DNA of 64,000 nucleotides from Viola odorata (taxonomy: Eukaryota > Streptophyta > Magnoliopsida > Malpighiales > Violaceae): NCBI GenBank assembly GCA_963691705.1, contig OY829542.1, forward strand, positions 46,913,002 to 46,977,001, written 5' to 3'. The translations under genes were made by a program, and so were the position numbers. Below the pieces are notes generated by a model, which ran no database searches, was not told where the DNA came from, and worked only from the letters and a program-made list of their open reading frames with translations. Of the stretch, positions 11,066-23,379 are shown one piece after another (the first letter of the stretch is position 1; every line of letters starts with the position of its first letter).

Positions 11066-14000
11066 ATGGCAAGGACAAGGGCAATGGAGGATAGGAAATC
11101 TACCAGAAGAGAAGATATGGAACTGTCTCTCCGAATGGAGGAGAAATGCGAAGAGGTTCTTGGTGGTGGTGAAAAATTGGTGACAATGGAAGAAAGAAAA
11201 TCCTTAATCCTTCCTACGAGTACCAAGCAGCTGCAGCAGCAGCAGAAACCAAAGCAATCGCAGCGTCTAGTGTCCCTTGATGTTTTTCGTGGACTCACTG
11301 TTGCGGTAATTGATCTCTCCATCTATCTCCTACCCCTTCCTCTGTTCATTGGTGTTTGATTTCTGGGTCTAATCCAATTTCCCCCCATCATTAGCATCTG
11401 ATAAGCAGAGTTAGTACACAGATTAAATCTAGGAAAAACACTTTTTTTGTTGATAGACCATGTTGTCTTAATCTTGTTCTGTTCTGGGTTTCTAGCTGTT
11501 TTCGTCCCTTAATTTGCCATTAATGACTTGTCATAACTTCTCAATGAAGAACACCAAAAGCTCCACCTACCAAGGCACCAACCCCTACCGTCTTTTTTAT
11601 TATTTTATTTTAATCAACGCTTATAGTAGTAATATTTATATATGGTTAATGATGATGATTACTTCCACTTCTAGATTGCAATCAAAGCAAGAACGATTGG
11701 TTTTGAGTAAAGATCTGTTTTTTTTCCATCATAAACAATGAACACATTGCTTACTGGAGAGGAAAACTAAAGGGTCCTTGTCATTTAGTATAGTTATTAT
11801 TACTTTTTTTTCCAAAGATTAGGAAAGATGAAAAGGAAAACACTTTTTCAGTTTCTGCATTTACTTCCATTTTTAGTACTCAATTTTGCGTTATCTCCTC
11901 CTCCCAACCCGCACAGAAAAGTGATTTCTTTTAGTATCAGTCTATACTTATTTGTTTTTTCCTTTCTAAATTAAGACTGATATTTGTGGAAAATTTCCTC
12001 CAATTCTATCAACCGTAGCTATACGTGTTAGTACTACTAATTTTGACAAGAAAACAGGCACCATTTGGCATGCATAGATGGAACCTTTTCTTTTTTGAAC
12101 GGGCATAGATGGAACCTTGCGTGAGAGAATCCAGCCATGCTTATTTACTCAAATCTGCTGCACATTCAATTCTGGCTTGGATACATTGATGTGACAAATA
12201 CTAGTATGAAGTTATTGTGGAAGACAGCTTGCGTATCTCTTTCCTTTTTAAAATTTTCATTTTTGTCTTCTGCTTCAATCTGTCCTCTGGCTACTGAGAT
12301 GACCCCAAGATAGCAGTAGGACTGACTTAGAATTGAATGGCCACCAACTGGAGATATTATATAGTAGTATCATTTTCCCTTTTTAATCAGATTACAACCT
12401 TTCCTTCATAATTTATTGGTTTTACACATCAGAACAGAACAATCATTCACAGTTGCCTAGCTTCCAATTGAATGAGAAAGACAGCAGATTTATGGGGCTA
12501 GCAAAAATATACTGGTTTAACTAGTGGTACTTTGTCTCTAGCATTTTGTCCTCTATTTGCAGCTATATGCCAGTTACCAATGAAATTCAAGAACAAACAG
12601 TGGTGCCTTTTCTTCTTGAACTGAACCAGTGATGTCATGAATGTTAAAGGGTTTTATTTTCTATAAGAGTAAAAGGATATTTTGGTCTTTAAACCTGGTA
12701 ACAAAAGTTTAAACTTCGTTGATTTTTTAAAATTCAAATTGAAACCAAGCTTGGAAAAAGATTAGATAATCATATCATATGATTAAGGTACATGCAAGCT
12801 AGCAGTAAATGACTTTTGCAAGCATGAATTTTGAAGGTCAAAACTGTTTTTCTTATGTAATGCTGGCATGATTTTCGCAGTATCAAGAAGCTGTTAGGAT
12901 GTTTTTGGTGGATATGATGTCCGTAGACAGTTTTGACTTTTAGTTGATCACGTGGTGGTCATTGAGCAATGAAAAATGGCCAAATACGAATTACCCTGCA
13001 ATGCCTCCTCTCTTTTTTGAGTTTTGACTTCTGTTGCACATGCACAATTTAACCTATTAACACATAGTTTTATGTTTTCTCCTCCTTGATGCATGCAGCT
13101 AATGATACTTGTTGATGACGCTGGTGGAATTATACCTGCTATTAATCATTCACCGTGGAATGGAGTTACACTAGCTGATTTTGTCATGCCATTTTTCCTC
13201 TTTATTGTTGGCGTTTCACTTGCTCTTACCTACAAGGTATTTCTTGCTTCAGAAATTTATTGTTGTTACCTGAAGCATTCAAACTATGGCCTAAAGCTCC
13301 TTTGAGAAGCCAGTAACATTAGAAGATTTTGACAATGCATTGTTGGATTTATTCAACCATGTTATAATGCTTCTAATGTGTTATAACCATCTCTATTGAT
13401 CACATTGCTGACTGTGTACTGGTTCCATACAGAAACTGTCATGCCAATTTGTTGCGACAAGAAAAGCAGTACTCCGAGGACTCAAGCTTCTAATTTTAGG
13501 CATCTTTCTCCAAGGTTTTTTTCAAGGCTTCAACTCTTGGATAATGTACTTCTGTTAAGGCTTGTGTGGCTATGGTGCAGCATATTTCATGTAGTATAGT
13601 CAAGTGACATCTTATGCGAAGTTCACTTTGGAATGTACACATTTATGTGATTATTTACTTAATATTTTCCATCTTTCCCTTCCAGGTGGTTTTTTCCATG
13701 GCATACATGACCTAACCTATGGAGTTGATCTCAGTCAAATAAGATTGATGGGTATTTTACAGGTATTCTTTTCAACTTTTCTGATTATTTACTGCATAAG
13801 GGACAGTGATAATGAAGCTAAACTATTGCTTGTTTGCTCCAGCAGATCTGTTGCTGGAGTCTGTTTTGTGATGTTTACTCATAAGGATTGGCTTTTTTTG
13901 GCTACCTGGCTCATGTTCTTTAGTCATTTTTAATTTGGCCAGTGTCCATTTAAATTCACATACTGCATTTGCTCGAGTTAAAACGTGCTATTCTTTACCC

Positions 14001-16181
14001 TTTTTTTTTTCCTTTCCAGAGAATAGCCATAGCATATCTAGTCGGAGCATTGTGTGAGATTTGGCTAAAAGGTGATGAACACGTTAGTTCACCATCATCT
14101 GCTCTGAAGAAATATAAATTTCAATGGTGAGTATTTATTTCTTTCTTTGTTACTTAAGTTTCTGGTGTAGCTACTTTTAATTGATCTGCTTTAAAGTAGT
14201 CAAACAATTCTTATCTATTGTTGATGTAAGCCTGTTTCTGGCTCTTGTCCATGTCTTGGTGTGATTTAATTTGCTTGATTCAAATATCCAACCGTTCATA
14301 GTTTCAACATCAACTTGATTAATTAATTTCAAATCATCTGGCAAAATGTGAAATCACACACCGATATAGATATGGATATCAGGAACTAAGATTTCATTCA
14401 TTTTCAAGAAGAAAAAACTTCTTCTGTAAGAAAGTTATACATGAAAATTTGAAGTGGTTCAGAGTTTCGCGTTCCTAGTCATGCAGTTCAGGAATTTCTT
14501 TTGAAGTTGTACTGCCAGAATTCTGTCATGTTTATTTGGTCTCTAATTCTCTATCAGGGCTGTGGCGCTGGTTATCATTGTTACTTATCTTGGCTTGTTA
14601 TACGGCTTGAAAGTTCCTGACTGGGAGTACCAGATACCAGAAGCCTCTTCTGTCACCCCAAAGAGTTTTTCAGTGAGTTTCTTGCAAAAAAATTCTCCTT
14701 CTGATGTATTGTTGTAAATGTATTGCTTGCTCACCAGATCACATTCGTCTCTCTCTTTTTCCCCTCAAAGGTGAAATGCCAAGTAAGGGGTAACACAGGA
14801 CCAGCATGTAATGCTGTTGGAATGATTGATCGTACCTTATTTGGAATTCAACACCTGTACAGAAAGCCAATCTATGCACGGACCAAGGTAGTTGCTCTTT
14901 TTATAGTCTCGTACTTTGCTTTGCTCAACTACTGGCATTAACTAGCTTTTATCGCGTATCTAGGTGATCTGTCTCTTCCATTCAACTTTATTACAAGCTT
15001 CTAATTTGCTCAGTGGTTCTGCTTTATTTTACTTTTTATAGTATAGATTTTCATATTACTTCTTTTACTTTACTTTTTGCAAAGAAGACATTGTAATCAT
15101 TGAAATTGTTATTATTCCCCTTTCAACAGGAATGCAGTGTTAATTCCCCAGATTATGGCCCACCACCTCCTGATGCTCCTTCATGGTGTCATGCCCCTTT
15201 CGATCCAGAGGGACTTCTGAGGTTTGTTGTCAAACTTCTTTCTGCTTCTCACCTTTTCAATACTTAAGGAGAATCTCATTGATATGAGGGCCAATCATCA
15301 GTAAATCAAATCGCTCTAGATAGATTCTAGAAGCCTAGTGTCGGAAGATTTTTTCTTGTATGCCATACTTTGAATTTTTCATTCTGATCTTTCTACTTCG
15401 GCATTGTAGTTCAGTAATGGCTATAGTTACCTGCTTAGTTGGCTTGCAGTATGGACACATCATCATCCATTTCAAGGTGATAACCGATGAACTTTCCTCT
15501 CACAGATTGTCTACTTCTATTTCCACTGTTATTTCCACCTAGCTAATTTTCTCCGCTTGAGCACTTGCAGGACCAATGGGATAGAATCCTTTACTGGATT
15601 ATACCATCTGCATGCCTTACAGTCGTGGGCATGGCCATGGACTTTTTTGGTAAGTAGGTCATATGAACAACTCAGATATTTATTTCATCAGTAAATGTAA
15701 TAGCTATAATAGTCCAGTTTTATCTTACCACTATCCTTCATATAGGAATGCATGTCAACAAGGCTCTTTACTCGCTCAGTTACACATTCCTCACTGCTGG
15801 TGCCGCTGGCCTCCTATTTGTTGGAATCTACATTCTGGTTGGTTTACTTGTCTGTTATTTCCACGCTATGCATTACATGGCGTAAATCTTCTTCTGCGAC
15901 CTAGTAATAACAATCCCCTTTCCTACAGGTTGATGTGTGTGGATATCGACGCATGACTTTCGTTTTTGAGTGGATGGGAAAGCATGCATTGATGATTTAT
16001 GTACTTGCGGCCTGCAACATTTTCCCTCTTATCCTGCAGGGATTTTACTGGAAGACACCAGACAACAACTTTGTATACTCTCTCCCCTGTTTTCCTATTC
16101 TGTTTCACATCGTTCTTTTAGATCGGACCCTCATGAACTTTTAACCTTTGACAGTTGCGATTAATTGGAATTGGAAGATGA
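11066..16181 (+). CDS. heparan-alpha-glucosaminide N-acetyltransferase-like membrane protein
   Basis: Thirteen exons join in frame to 458 aa: 11066-11305, 13099-13236, 13433-13514, 13686-13762, 14020-14126, 14558-14672, 14771-14887, 15130-15221, 15410-15476, 15571-15649, 15746-15837, 15929-16072 and 16155-16181. Every intron is GT-AG and the phases match. The N-terminal 70 residues are hydrophilic with a poly-Gln run. A multi-pass membrane region follows, opening at SLDVFRGLTVA. Residues 96-101 (NHSPWNG) contain His97, which matches by position the motif holding the catalytic histidine of human HGSNAT. Human HGSNAT moves acetyl groups across the lysosomal membrane onto heparan sulfate. Plants lack heparan sulfate, so the substrate here is unknown and the name reflects similarity only. 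Intron 1 is the longest (1793 bp). An alternative in-frame ATG at 11084 exists. No lesion is visible. The last exon is only nine codons and is the least certain. Confidence 0.93.
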
Positions 16182-16645
16182 ACGAAACGAGGCAGACTGG
16201 CGTATTGCAGCACCTTCGGATTTACATTTTTTATAGCTAGGTTATTGTCTACAGTTCCATCATCCCATGCTAAACCTCACCATATTGTTCTACCGCGATT
16301 AGCTGTATATGATTATAGAGAATAGGGGCAGAATGATCTTCATAACTCTGTTTCGATGCAGATTTATATGCTCGCCTATATATATATATGGTCTATTTTT
16401 TTGAGAATTCGAAAGACTCTTATGTAAATTACTCATTTTAATTAAATATCCAACACTTTACTATTATTGTTGTAAACAACATCATCAAGAACATACTCTA
16501 AAACCAAATCATCATTTATTAAAAGAAGATTCTTGTGTTGCAGTATCAAAACAAATACTTATAGATCACACGAAATGCGAAAAGAAAACTACGACAGATA
16601 AGATACTTGAACAAAGTGGTCAGGATGCCAGTGGAAGAGCAGGAA
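16182..16645. other. shared 3' flank of two convergent genes
   Basis: Contains the 3' UTRs of the acetyltransferase-like gene (plus) and the DUF247 gene (minus), with a short TA repeat near 16377-16390 and AT-rich polyadenylation-type sequence. No additional gene is seen. Confidence 0.6.
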
Positions 16646-18104
16646 TCAGAAATGGCGGCGCGATAGGCTCGGGGGATGCATTGGAGGAGGAGGTGCCATG
16701 GAAACAGGAGGAGGTGCCCTGGAAACTGCAGAAACAGGCTCGCTCGATTGGTAAGATAAAATTGTGTACACGGTTTGAATGATGGTGAGAGCGAAAAGCA
16801 CAAGTGCAGCCAGAAGAGAGAGAATAGCCCACGGATTGGTGAAATAAGTATGAATCAGATTTGCGCGCCATGCGTTCCAAGGTTTCCTGCAATACACACT
16901 GACCTGCTTATGCACCTGATACAAGCTGCTATCCGGATCGACAGTGATATCCTTTGATAAAGAATTGAACAGTTTGGCTACAGCTTCGTCGCTACCAACA
17001 GCATTCTGAATGATCCCTCTCGAGTGTAAAAGCGCGACATCCCTCACATTGTCGATGACGCTGTCCATGAAGAAGACGTACGATGTCACATCGTTTCCTG
17101 CACCGACATGGTAGCGCTCGAACGCCATCAGATTCAGCAGGACTGATTCTGTGGTATCATCAACTACAATGAGTGGAAGCTTGAGTACTCCACGATGAAA
17201 TGAGATGTCTTTGAAGCTGTTGCTTCTGCTTCTCTTGAGCCGGATTCCAGCTTCATCAAGTTCCGCTGCAGAACGAATAGTGGCATTGTTGTCTACGTAC
17301 CGTGGAGCTGGCATTGCCGATCGCTCCTTCTTCTTTCTTGGTTGTTCCTGAAGCTGGACTTTCCTATACAAATCCAAAACATGCAAGCAATTTCCTATAC
17401 GTGAAACAGGCGTGTAAGGCGAGCAGTAGTTCAGGATAAGCCGGTGGACATACTCTTCTCCCTGCACAGAAAGAGAGTAAATTCCGCGGGGTGAATAAGC
17501 AATCGAGTTATATTTGATTACATAGTACCAATACCTTCTCGCCATCGCTTTCAACTGCAACGAGCTGGCGGAGGACTAGCAATGGGAGTTGATTTTCGAG
17601 CATCAGCATGTCACGCCAGATGTATGGAATGGTGCAGAGCTTCCCGTGGCTGCTAAAAACCGGATCATCAGCAGCATAGTCATCCTGCTCGTGGCTAGAA
17701 AACCGCAAGATTTCAAGAATAAAGCAGCCATCAAGCATCATCAGCTGGAGAAACTTGGCATCATCCTTCCATGACTTATCGAGCTGATCATACGCGTCTT
17801 TCAAATCGTGCACTACCTCATTCAGAGCTTTAACGAATGGTTGCAGAGGTTTCCCTTCTCTCCTTAGGAAGTAAAGAAGAGCTCGCTGCTTGTGCTCCTC
17901 CATTGGCTTCAGATGATCAGCGTCGTGATGATAAGGGCCGAAAGACACGGTCTGAGGGCGGAAGGCTCCCTTGTTCTGGGCTGAGACAGGAGCAGGAATT
18001 TTGTAGATGGAGCGCTTCTTCCACAACACATTTTTCATGGAAGCCTCAGCCAAGCTCTGCATATTTGCAGAAGTGGTTTCGATGAGCAATCTGGTTTCCT
18101 CCAT
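16646..18104 (-). CDS. DUF247 (UPF0481) membrane-anchored protein
   Basis: Two exons on the minus strand, 18104-17535 and 17461-16646, separated by a 73-bp GT-AG intron in phase 0, give 461 aa. DUF247 hallmarks are visible: IYKIPAPV near the N-terminus, SFGPYHHD followed by HLKPMEEHK, LQLMMLDGCFILEIL, and the IWRDMLMLENQLPLLVL segment. A C-terminal transmembrane helix spans about residues 399-425 (NPWAILSLLAALVLFALTII), then comes a proline-rich tail (APPPPMHPP). The length is typical of the family. The function is generally unknown; some grass DUF247 proteins act in self-incompatibility, which cannot be inferred here. An in-frame ATG at 18221 would add 39 residues. I prefer 18104 because the homologous region starts shortly after it. 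No lesion is seen. Confidence 0.93.
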
Positions 18105-18655
18105 CGCTGCCTTGCTCGATTTCTTGGTACAGATGGGGTGACGAGTCTCGTTGTTTATAAGCCGGCAGGGGACCCAAAACCAAAAGCCTTCATATGACTG
18201 TCTACATTGCTTCGCAGACAAGAAAATTGATTCTGTGTTGGAAGTTGCTTCCTTTGTTTCTCTAATGCAAAAAGGCTAAAGCTCAGATTCTTGCTTTGGT
18301 TAGGCAACAATGATGAGATTATAAAGCAAAAAGGACTAGGAATTAGGATTCCCACATGAATCAGCCAGTCACGATGATGATTATTTGGACAAAAAACTCT
18401 AAAATGGAATGTAAGATAGTAACAATTCCTTTCGTGCTATCACGAAAAGCTGCAGTACAAGCTGCTTGGAGAACGTAACAGTACAATTTGAAGTATGAGT
18501 CTTGAGGTTAAAAAGTATTAGGTTTTATGCATTTTTTCTCCTATGCGATTGCCCGAATTAGTCTCCTATTACAATACTCAAGTTGACAGGTTGACATGTT
18601 CGCCTATGAAAAGGAAATAGACTGAAAAAACATGAATTGGAAACAACAGCAAAAA
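18105..18655. other. spacer between DUF247 gene and helicase pseudogene
   Basis: Upstream flank of the DUF247 gene and downstream flank of the helicase relic. No poly(A) tract is visible after the helicase stop on the minus strand, so a retrocopy tail is not evident. Confidence 0.5.
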
Positions 18656-19584
18656 CTAAGCCCGCCGTTTACTCAACCGCCATGAATCATAGAGAGGTTC
18701 GATGCGCTCTTGACGCTTGCCTTTGCTCATTCTGGTGGGGTCGTCTGCCACTTTAAAGAATCTTGGTGCCAGTTCCACGAGCCATTTGGGATCTACAACG
18801 GTAACTTCACGCACATACTCCCTTGTAGTCATTACCAGCTCATGATATATTACCCAATCTGGTTGTCTCTGAAAAAGTGCACTGCTTGGGTGGATATAAA
18901 CTGCCTGGTTCTCAATCAGGGTCCTATAACCACCTTCGTGTCCTCGCTCCTTCCTGGCTGCATGGAAGAAGAATCCTGCTGTGATCGCTTTCCTTACCAA
19001 GATAAGGTCTTTTTTCCAGCACCCACAACCTGTAATCTGTACTTGTCTATGATGGTCAGGAGCTGCTTTCTGACATCATGTGCCCTTCTCAAGGATCGAG
19101 ACTGAACAAAGTTTTCGAAACACCAAGGCCCCGAAAAGTCGTTAGCTTTCCATGCCTCATATTACAGCAAGTAAGGTCAAATGATCTCCCTCAGGCTGGA
19201 CAAACTTACCCCTCTTTTAATCTGCCCGAGCTTGCTTCTCTCTTGGGCGATAAAAGATATTGTCAGTCTGAATCATTGCAATGATCGTTAGTCGTAGCCA
19301 GTAACATCTTTAGAGAGCGGCGGGTTCAGAGGAAATTCTGCCATTCTTCTCCCCATTCTTGTCAGAAGCCCCTCCTCATCTAGAGCTCCAAGACTGTACA
19401 ACTGTTCCATGGCAGAGATGAGAGCCTGAGGTGAAGGTGGATCCATGAAGTCAAAAGACAGAAGATCATTAATTCCCATGGTCTTCATTGTCAATGTTGT
19501 AAACCCAAGATTAATTCGTTGGATTTCAGGAATACTGGTAGGAGACATCTCATTTCTGCAGGCACCTTTCTGTATATAGCCTAT
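18656..19584 (-). pseudogene. DEAH-box helicase (PRP22/DHX8/DEAH5-like), C-terminal piece
   Basis: The minus strand shows [18 protein letters not shown] and [18 protein letters not shown], then [20 protein letters not shown]: the ratchet/winged-helix and HA2 regions of spliceosomal DEAH helicases. After a degraded stretch (19005-19290) with stops and frameshifts come [36 protein letters not shown] and the terminal SWRLSKRRA, stop at 18656-18658. About 80 residues of HA2 sequence are deleted or scrambled. At 19580-19584 the gene is cut by the copia element and resumes at 45113. It is non-functional. Confidence 0.94.
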
Positions 19585-20224
19585 TATTGGAATTAATTTC
19601 AATCGACAATCAATTTACACAGCTAATAATCTTATCCCAAGGATCAATAACCCCTAGCTATCAAACGAATCAAAATCAATCAAGAAAAGAACACCGAGAT
19701 TTTTAACGTGGAAGACCTCAACAGGTAAAAAACCACGGGACTAAGCCAACCAAAATCAGATTTTCACTGCTTCAATCGGGACGAGATTTATACCACATCA
19801 GACAACTTCTTACCGATCCAACCGTTCAGATTGAAGAACCAGACGTTTCACACCTGCTGTACAAATTTCACCCCGATCCAACGGTGAACTAAGTCGCTGT
19901 GATGATTCTCCCCCTTAGCTGCACAGAGTTTGACGAAAATCAACCCTCTCACAATCTCTCAGGATGCTCAACAGCAACCATAATTAATTCTCTTGTCTCT
20001 TTTGCCTCACAACCTAAGCCACCACTCACCTTTTATAATGGTTTGCAATTGCAAACCTAATTGCACTAGGTGTAGGAAACCGAAACCTCTTCTAACTCTC
20101 TTTCTCTTTTTCTTTTTCTAATCAGACTTCAAATCAAAATAAAATAAACAATTACATGCGAGCCCAAATTGAGCGGCACCCACAACAAATCTCTCCTTCA
20201 ACCAATATGAGCTGGACTCCAACA
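19585..20224 (-). repeat. 3' LTR of nested copia element
   Basis: 640 bp, starting TGTTGGAGTCC on the minus strand and ending CCAATA (mutated from CCAACA). It is preceded by a purine tract (GGAGGGGGAGAAT, complement 20225-20238). It differs from the 5' LTR by large indels, so the insertion is old. Confidence 0.88.
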
Positions 20225-20267
20225 ATTCTCCCCCTCCAGCTCATATCATGGAGGAATCACTAATCTT

Positions 20268-20494
20268 CTATCCAGAGGTCGAGTTCGCTTCACCGGGCAG
20301 CACCGCAAAGCTAACTCTTCTCCTAGGTAACTCTACCTGGCCATTACAATCATTCAATCTTTTGTAAGTACCTTGTACTTTACTCTTAACCGCGGTTCCA
20401 ATCAATCGGTAAACATTGTTGGAAGTAAGCTCCCCCTTCATGATTACAACTGCTCCTTTGCTTACCCTCATCAATCTGTCTCTCGCTGCGTATC
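20268..20494 (-). pseudogene. copia pol fragment (gag-pre-integrase region)
   Basis: The minus strand reads CDRYAARDRLMRVSKGA and then VIMKGELTSNNVYRLIGTAV, the segment that normally follows the protease and precedes integrase in copia polyproteins. It runs to a stop at 20268. Integrase, RT and RNase H are absent between here and the purine tract, so the element was internally deleted. The upstream continuation lies at 43440. Confidence 0.75.
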
Positions 20495-21057
20495 TGTCGC
20501 ACCCTCTTTTTGGATTTCCTATCCTAATGCGACGCGGGTTTGGGACTAGATGTGACGAAATCGGACTCATCTCACATGATGTAATGAAGTCGCCACCTTA
20601 ATTTGTTTCTAGGTTTAGGGAACCTAAAGTCATGGCATAAAAATAAAAAACTAAGACAAAAGGGTCTGAACCCGAGAACGATGGTTCGGGGTCGTATTAT
20701 GGACTCGGGAAGTGTTAGGCACCCGAGTTTCATCCTAAAAAGGTTACCGGATGAAGAGGTGTTTTAAATTATGTTTGAAAAATGAAAATTCCTAATTTAG
20801 TGATCATGCCCAATGGATTAAATTAAATTTTAATAATTTTAAATAATTCATGCGTACGAATATATATGCGACAAGCGTGAAATAAATAAAAGGGAAGAAA
20901 CATTTACTTGGTGAGGGGTATGGGTGATTTACCCCTCTTCATTTTTATTGGCACGAGAAGAAGACAGCATTGAATGATTAAATATTTGACAATTGCTGCA
21001 CGTGAGCGAAAATAATTAATTTGGATGAACAAGATAATTATCTAAGCATGCATAGCG

Positions 21058-21345
21058 GGTGAAAAATAAACAAGCATACGAGCATACATGCATACGAAAA
21101 ATAAATAAACAGTACAAGCATACAAGCATACGGAAATTAAATAAACAGTATAAGCATGTGAAAAATAAATAAACAATACAAGTGTATAAGCATACGGAAA
21201 TTAAATAAACTGTACAAGCATGTGAAAAATAAATAAACAATACAAACATACAAGCATACGAGAATTAAATAAACAGTACAAGCATGTGGAAAATAAATAA
21301 ACAGTATAAGTGCGGAAAATAAATAAACAGTACGAAAATAAAGAC
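21058..21345. repeat. AT-rich short tandem repeats inside LTR
   Basis: About ten degenerate units built from GAAAATAAATAAACAGTA and ACAAGCATACAAGCATACG. They vary in length from roughly 25 to 35 bp. Confidence 0.75.
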
Positions 21346-21824
21346 GATGGGATAAAAATTAGACTAGGCCCATTGGGCCTAGAAATTGGGCCCACTAGTT
21401 GGGCCTATTAGTTGGGACCAGCCCCTTCTATTTTCTTTCCTTCCTGTTTGGGCTTGGCATAGGCCAAGCCCATATTTAATTAAAATGAGGCCAATTCCAT
21501 CTCCCGTACTGTTCTTCTTCTTCCTTTGGAAATGAGAGCAACGTGGCAGCAACGACGCAAGGAGCAGCACGGCCATGGAGTAGCACAGCAACGGCGAGGC
21601 GAGGTACGGAAGCGCAGCAGCGTCCCGGCGAGGCACGGCAGCGCAGCATAGCGCAGTGCGGCGGCAGACCAACAGCGGACGTCCTTTTCCCCCTTCGTTC
21701 GCGTCGTTCCAGCAAGCACAACCAGCAACCGGCGACGGAAACAGGCGGTAGCAGCGTGACAAGCAAGCAGCGGCGAGCAAGACAGCGGTCAGGCGAGGAC
21801 ATCAGCGAGCAGCTAGGCCACAGC

Positions 21825-22275
21825 CAGGCACGGATGCAGGTGGGGGCCAGGGTGGGCTTTTGCCTACCCTGGGCCAATCAAAAAAAAAATTTTAATAGGC
21901 CCATTAGCCTAGCTTTTGCCTCTGCCAATCTGCACCTCGACCAAATCCAATCCAATAATCCAATCCAATAATCCAATCCCTAGCCTAGCCTTTGCCTCCG
22001 CCTCTCTTCTCCTCTCCTCAACCAAATTCCTATCACAGCCACGCCTCATCCGTTTCTTCCTTATCTCTAAGAAGGACCAATCCTCCTAGTAGATCCAATT
22101 GTAAGATGTGTATTGTATAAATTCTAATGTATAATTAATTTTTTCCTATATTGTCTTCTTATTTACCTTTTTGTTAAGTTTATCTAAATATTTGTTATTT
22201 AGTTCAATTTTTTGTTCAACTCGCTTGCTTTTCTTTTAAAATACTCAAAAAAAAAAATTTCTGGATCCGTCCCTG
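21825..22275. mobile_element. hAT-type MITE (451 bp)
   Basis: The terminal inverted repeats are CAGGCACGGATGCAG at the left and, reading the right end in reverse complement, CAGGGACGGATCCAG. An 8-bp duplication GCCACAGC flanks it (21817-21824 and 22276-22283), the hAT hallmark. The partial LTR copy at 42655-43439 carries the matching empty site with a single GCCACAGC. The interior has no transposase. Confidence 0.93.
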
Positions 22276-23154
22276 GCCACAGCAAGCAAGGCAGCGGCGA
22301 GCAAGGGAGTGGCGACGTAGCAGCGGCTTCCTCTTCCTTATTTTGCCGAGAGAGAACCAGAACCACCCCCCTCATTCTTGTTGCTTGGAGCTGCTACTTA
22401 TAGGCAAAGGAACGCGTGGGAGCGTGGCTTAGAGCTGCGCTTGATCGTTGCCGGACTTGGAGGGCAAGGGTGACACTGTGCGCGTTGGAACGACGCACGA
22501 GGATGCAAAGGGTGATTTGCTTGGCTGAGATTGAATGGAAGCTCCGGGAAACGAGGTGACGAGGCAGGCTAGCTAAACGTAGGAGATAGAGTCGCAGGGA
22601 CTAGGGGAGAAGGTAACCAAATTTGCAGAAATGCATTAATGTTGCATTAATGCAAATTAATGCATACGAGCAAATTATTTTTGGCTCGAGCTTTTAGTAC
22701 GAGAAAATTTCGCTAAAGATAAATAAAACTTGAACCCCAAAGCTATTAAAAATGAAATGAAATAAGTAAAAATCAGTGGGCTGCGAAAAGTTCATTCTAA
22801 GATTAAATAAAAATTCATTTGTAAGCGATAAAAGTTCGAATAGAAAAAAATGCTTAAAATAAAAATTGAACGAAACACCAAGAGATGACGCGGGTTAGAA
22901 AAATAATAAAAAATAAATAGCTAATGAGCGAAATTGTTCGACCCTTGGTTTCGAGAATTTGACTCGGGAACCAATACGGGTTCGAACGAAAAAGGTGATA
23001 AAAATGCAAAAAAAGTATGAAATAAAATTTAAATGACATTAAGTGTAAAAATAAACATCAGATTGATGAAAATAAATGGAAGTGCGATTTTTGAAAATTG
23101 ATGATAGAAATGCGAAAAAATGAAAAATTTAAAACCCAAAATCGGGTAGCAACA

Positions 23155-23222
23155 GTTGCCCCCTCTTTACTGTCTTATCAAAAATCCGTTGTAATCGAGA
23201 TTTTTGATGAGCAGTAAAGATG
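23155..23222 (-). other. polypurine tract and hairpin next to the Ogre-like LTR
   Basis: On the minus strand the sequence adjoining the LTR is purine-rich (AAAGAGGGGGCAAC), fitting a plus-strand priming tract. It forms one arm of an inverted repeat: TCTTTACTGTCTTATCAAAA (from 23165) pairs with TTTTGATGAGCAGTAAAGA (to 23222) around an 11-12-base loop. Confidence 0.6.
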
Positions 23223-23379
23223 GTTGCTCCCGAACCGGCAATGGTTTGAGAAATGCAAAATGTAAACGCAGTCTCCCCTGATAATGGGATGAAAAGTAGA
23301 TGTAGAAACGTAAATGACTTGTCCCTGATAGTGGGATGAAATGCAAATCGCAGTAAATGACAACTTTTCTGATAATGAG

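Larger units (their letters stand above)
20495..23154 (-). repeat. 3' LTR of the Ogre-like element
   Basis: The ends are TGTTGCTACCC and GGGTGCGACA on the minus strand, an imperfect inverted pair. It includes the GTGTTAGGCACCCGAGTTT-type segment near 20718-20737 common in long plant gypsy LTRs. A hAT MITE (21825-22275) lies within it; the remainder is about 2.2 kb. The open frames at 21379-21971 on both strands are GC-rich LTR sequence and do not resemble proteins. Confidence 0.75.

Noticed and set aside
11514..11741. Small plus-strand ORF after exon 1 of the acetyltransferase-like gene
   Set aside because: Lies within the 1.8-kb first intron and is low-complexity; the exon chain is complete without it.
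18102..18221. Upstream ATG of the DUF247 gene as the true start
   Set aside because: The 39 extra residues carry no family signature; kept only as an alternative.
21379..21971. Overlapping open frames on both strands
   Set aside because: GC-rich LTR sequence, repeated at 42643-43038 with different frames; no domain or codon signature.
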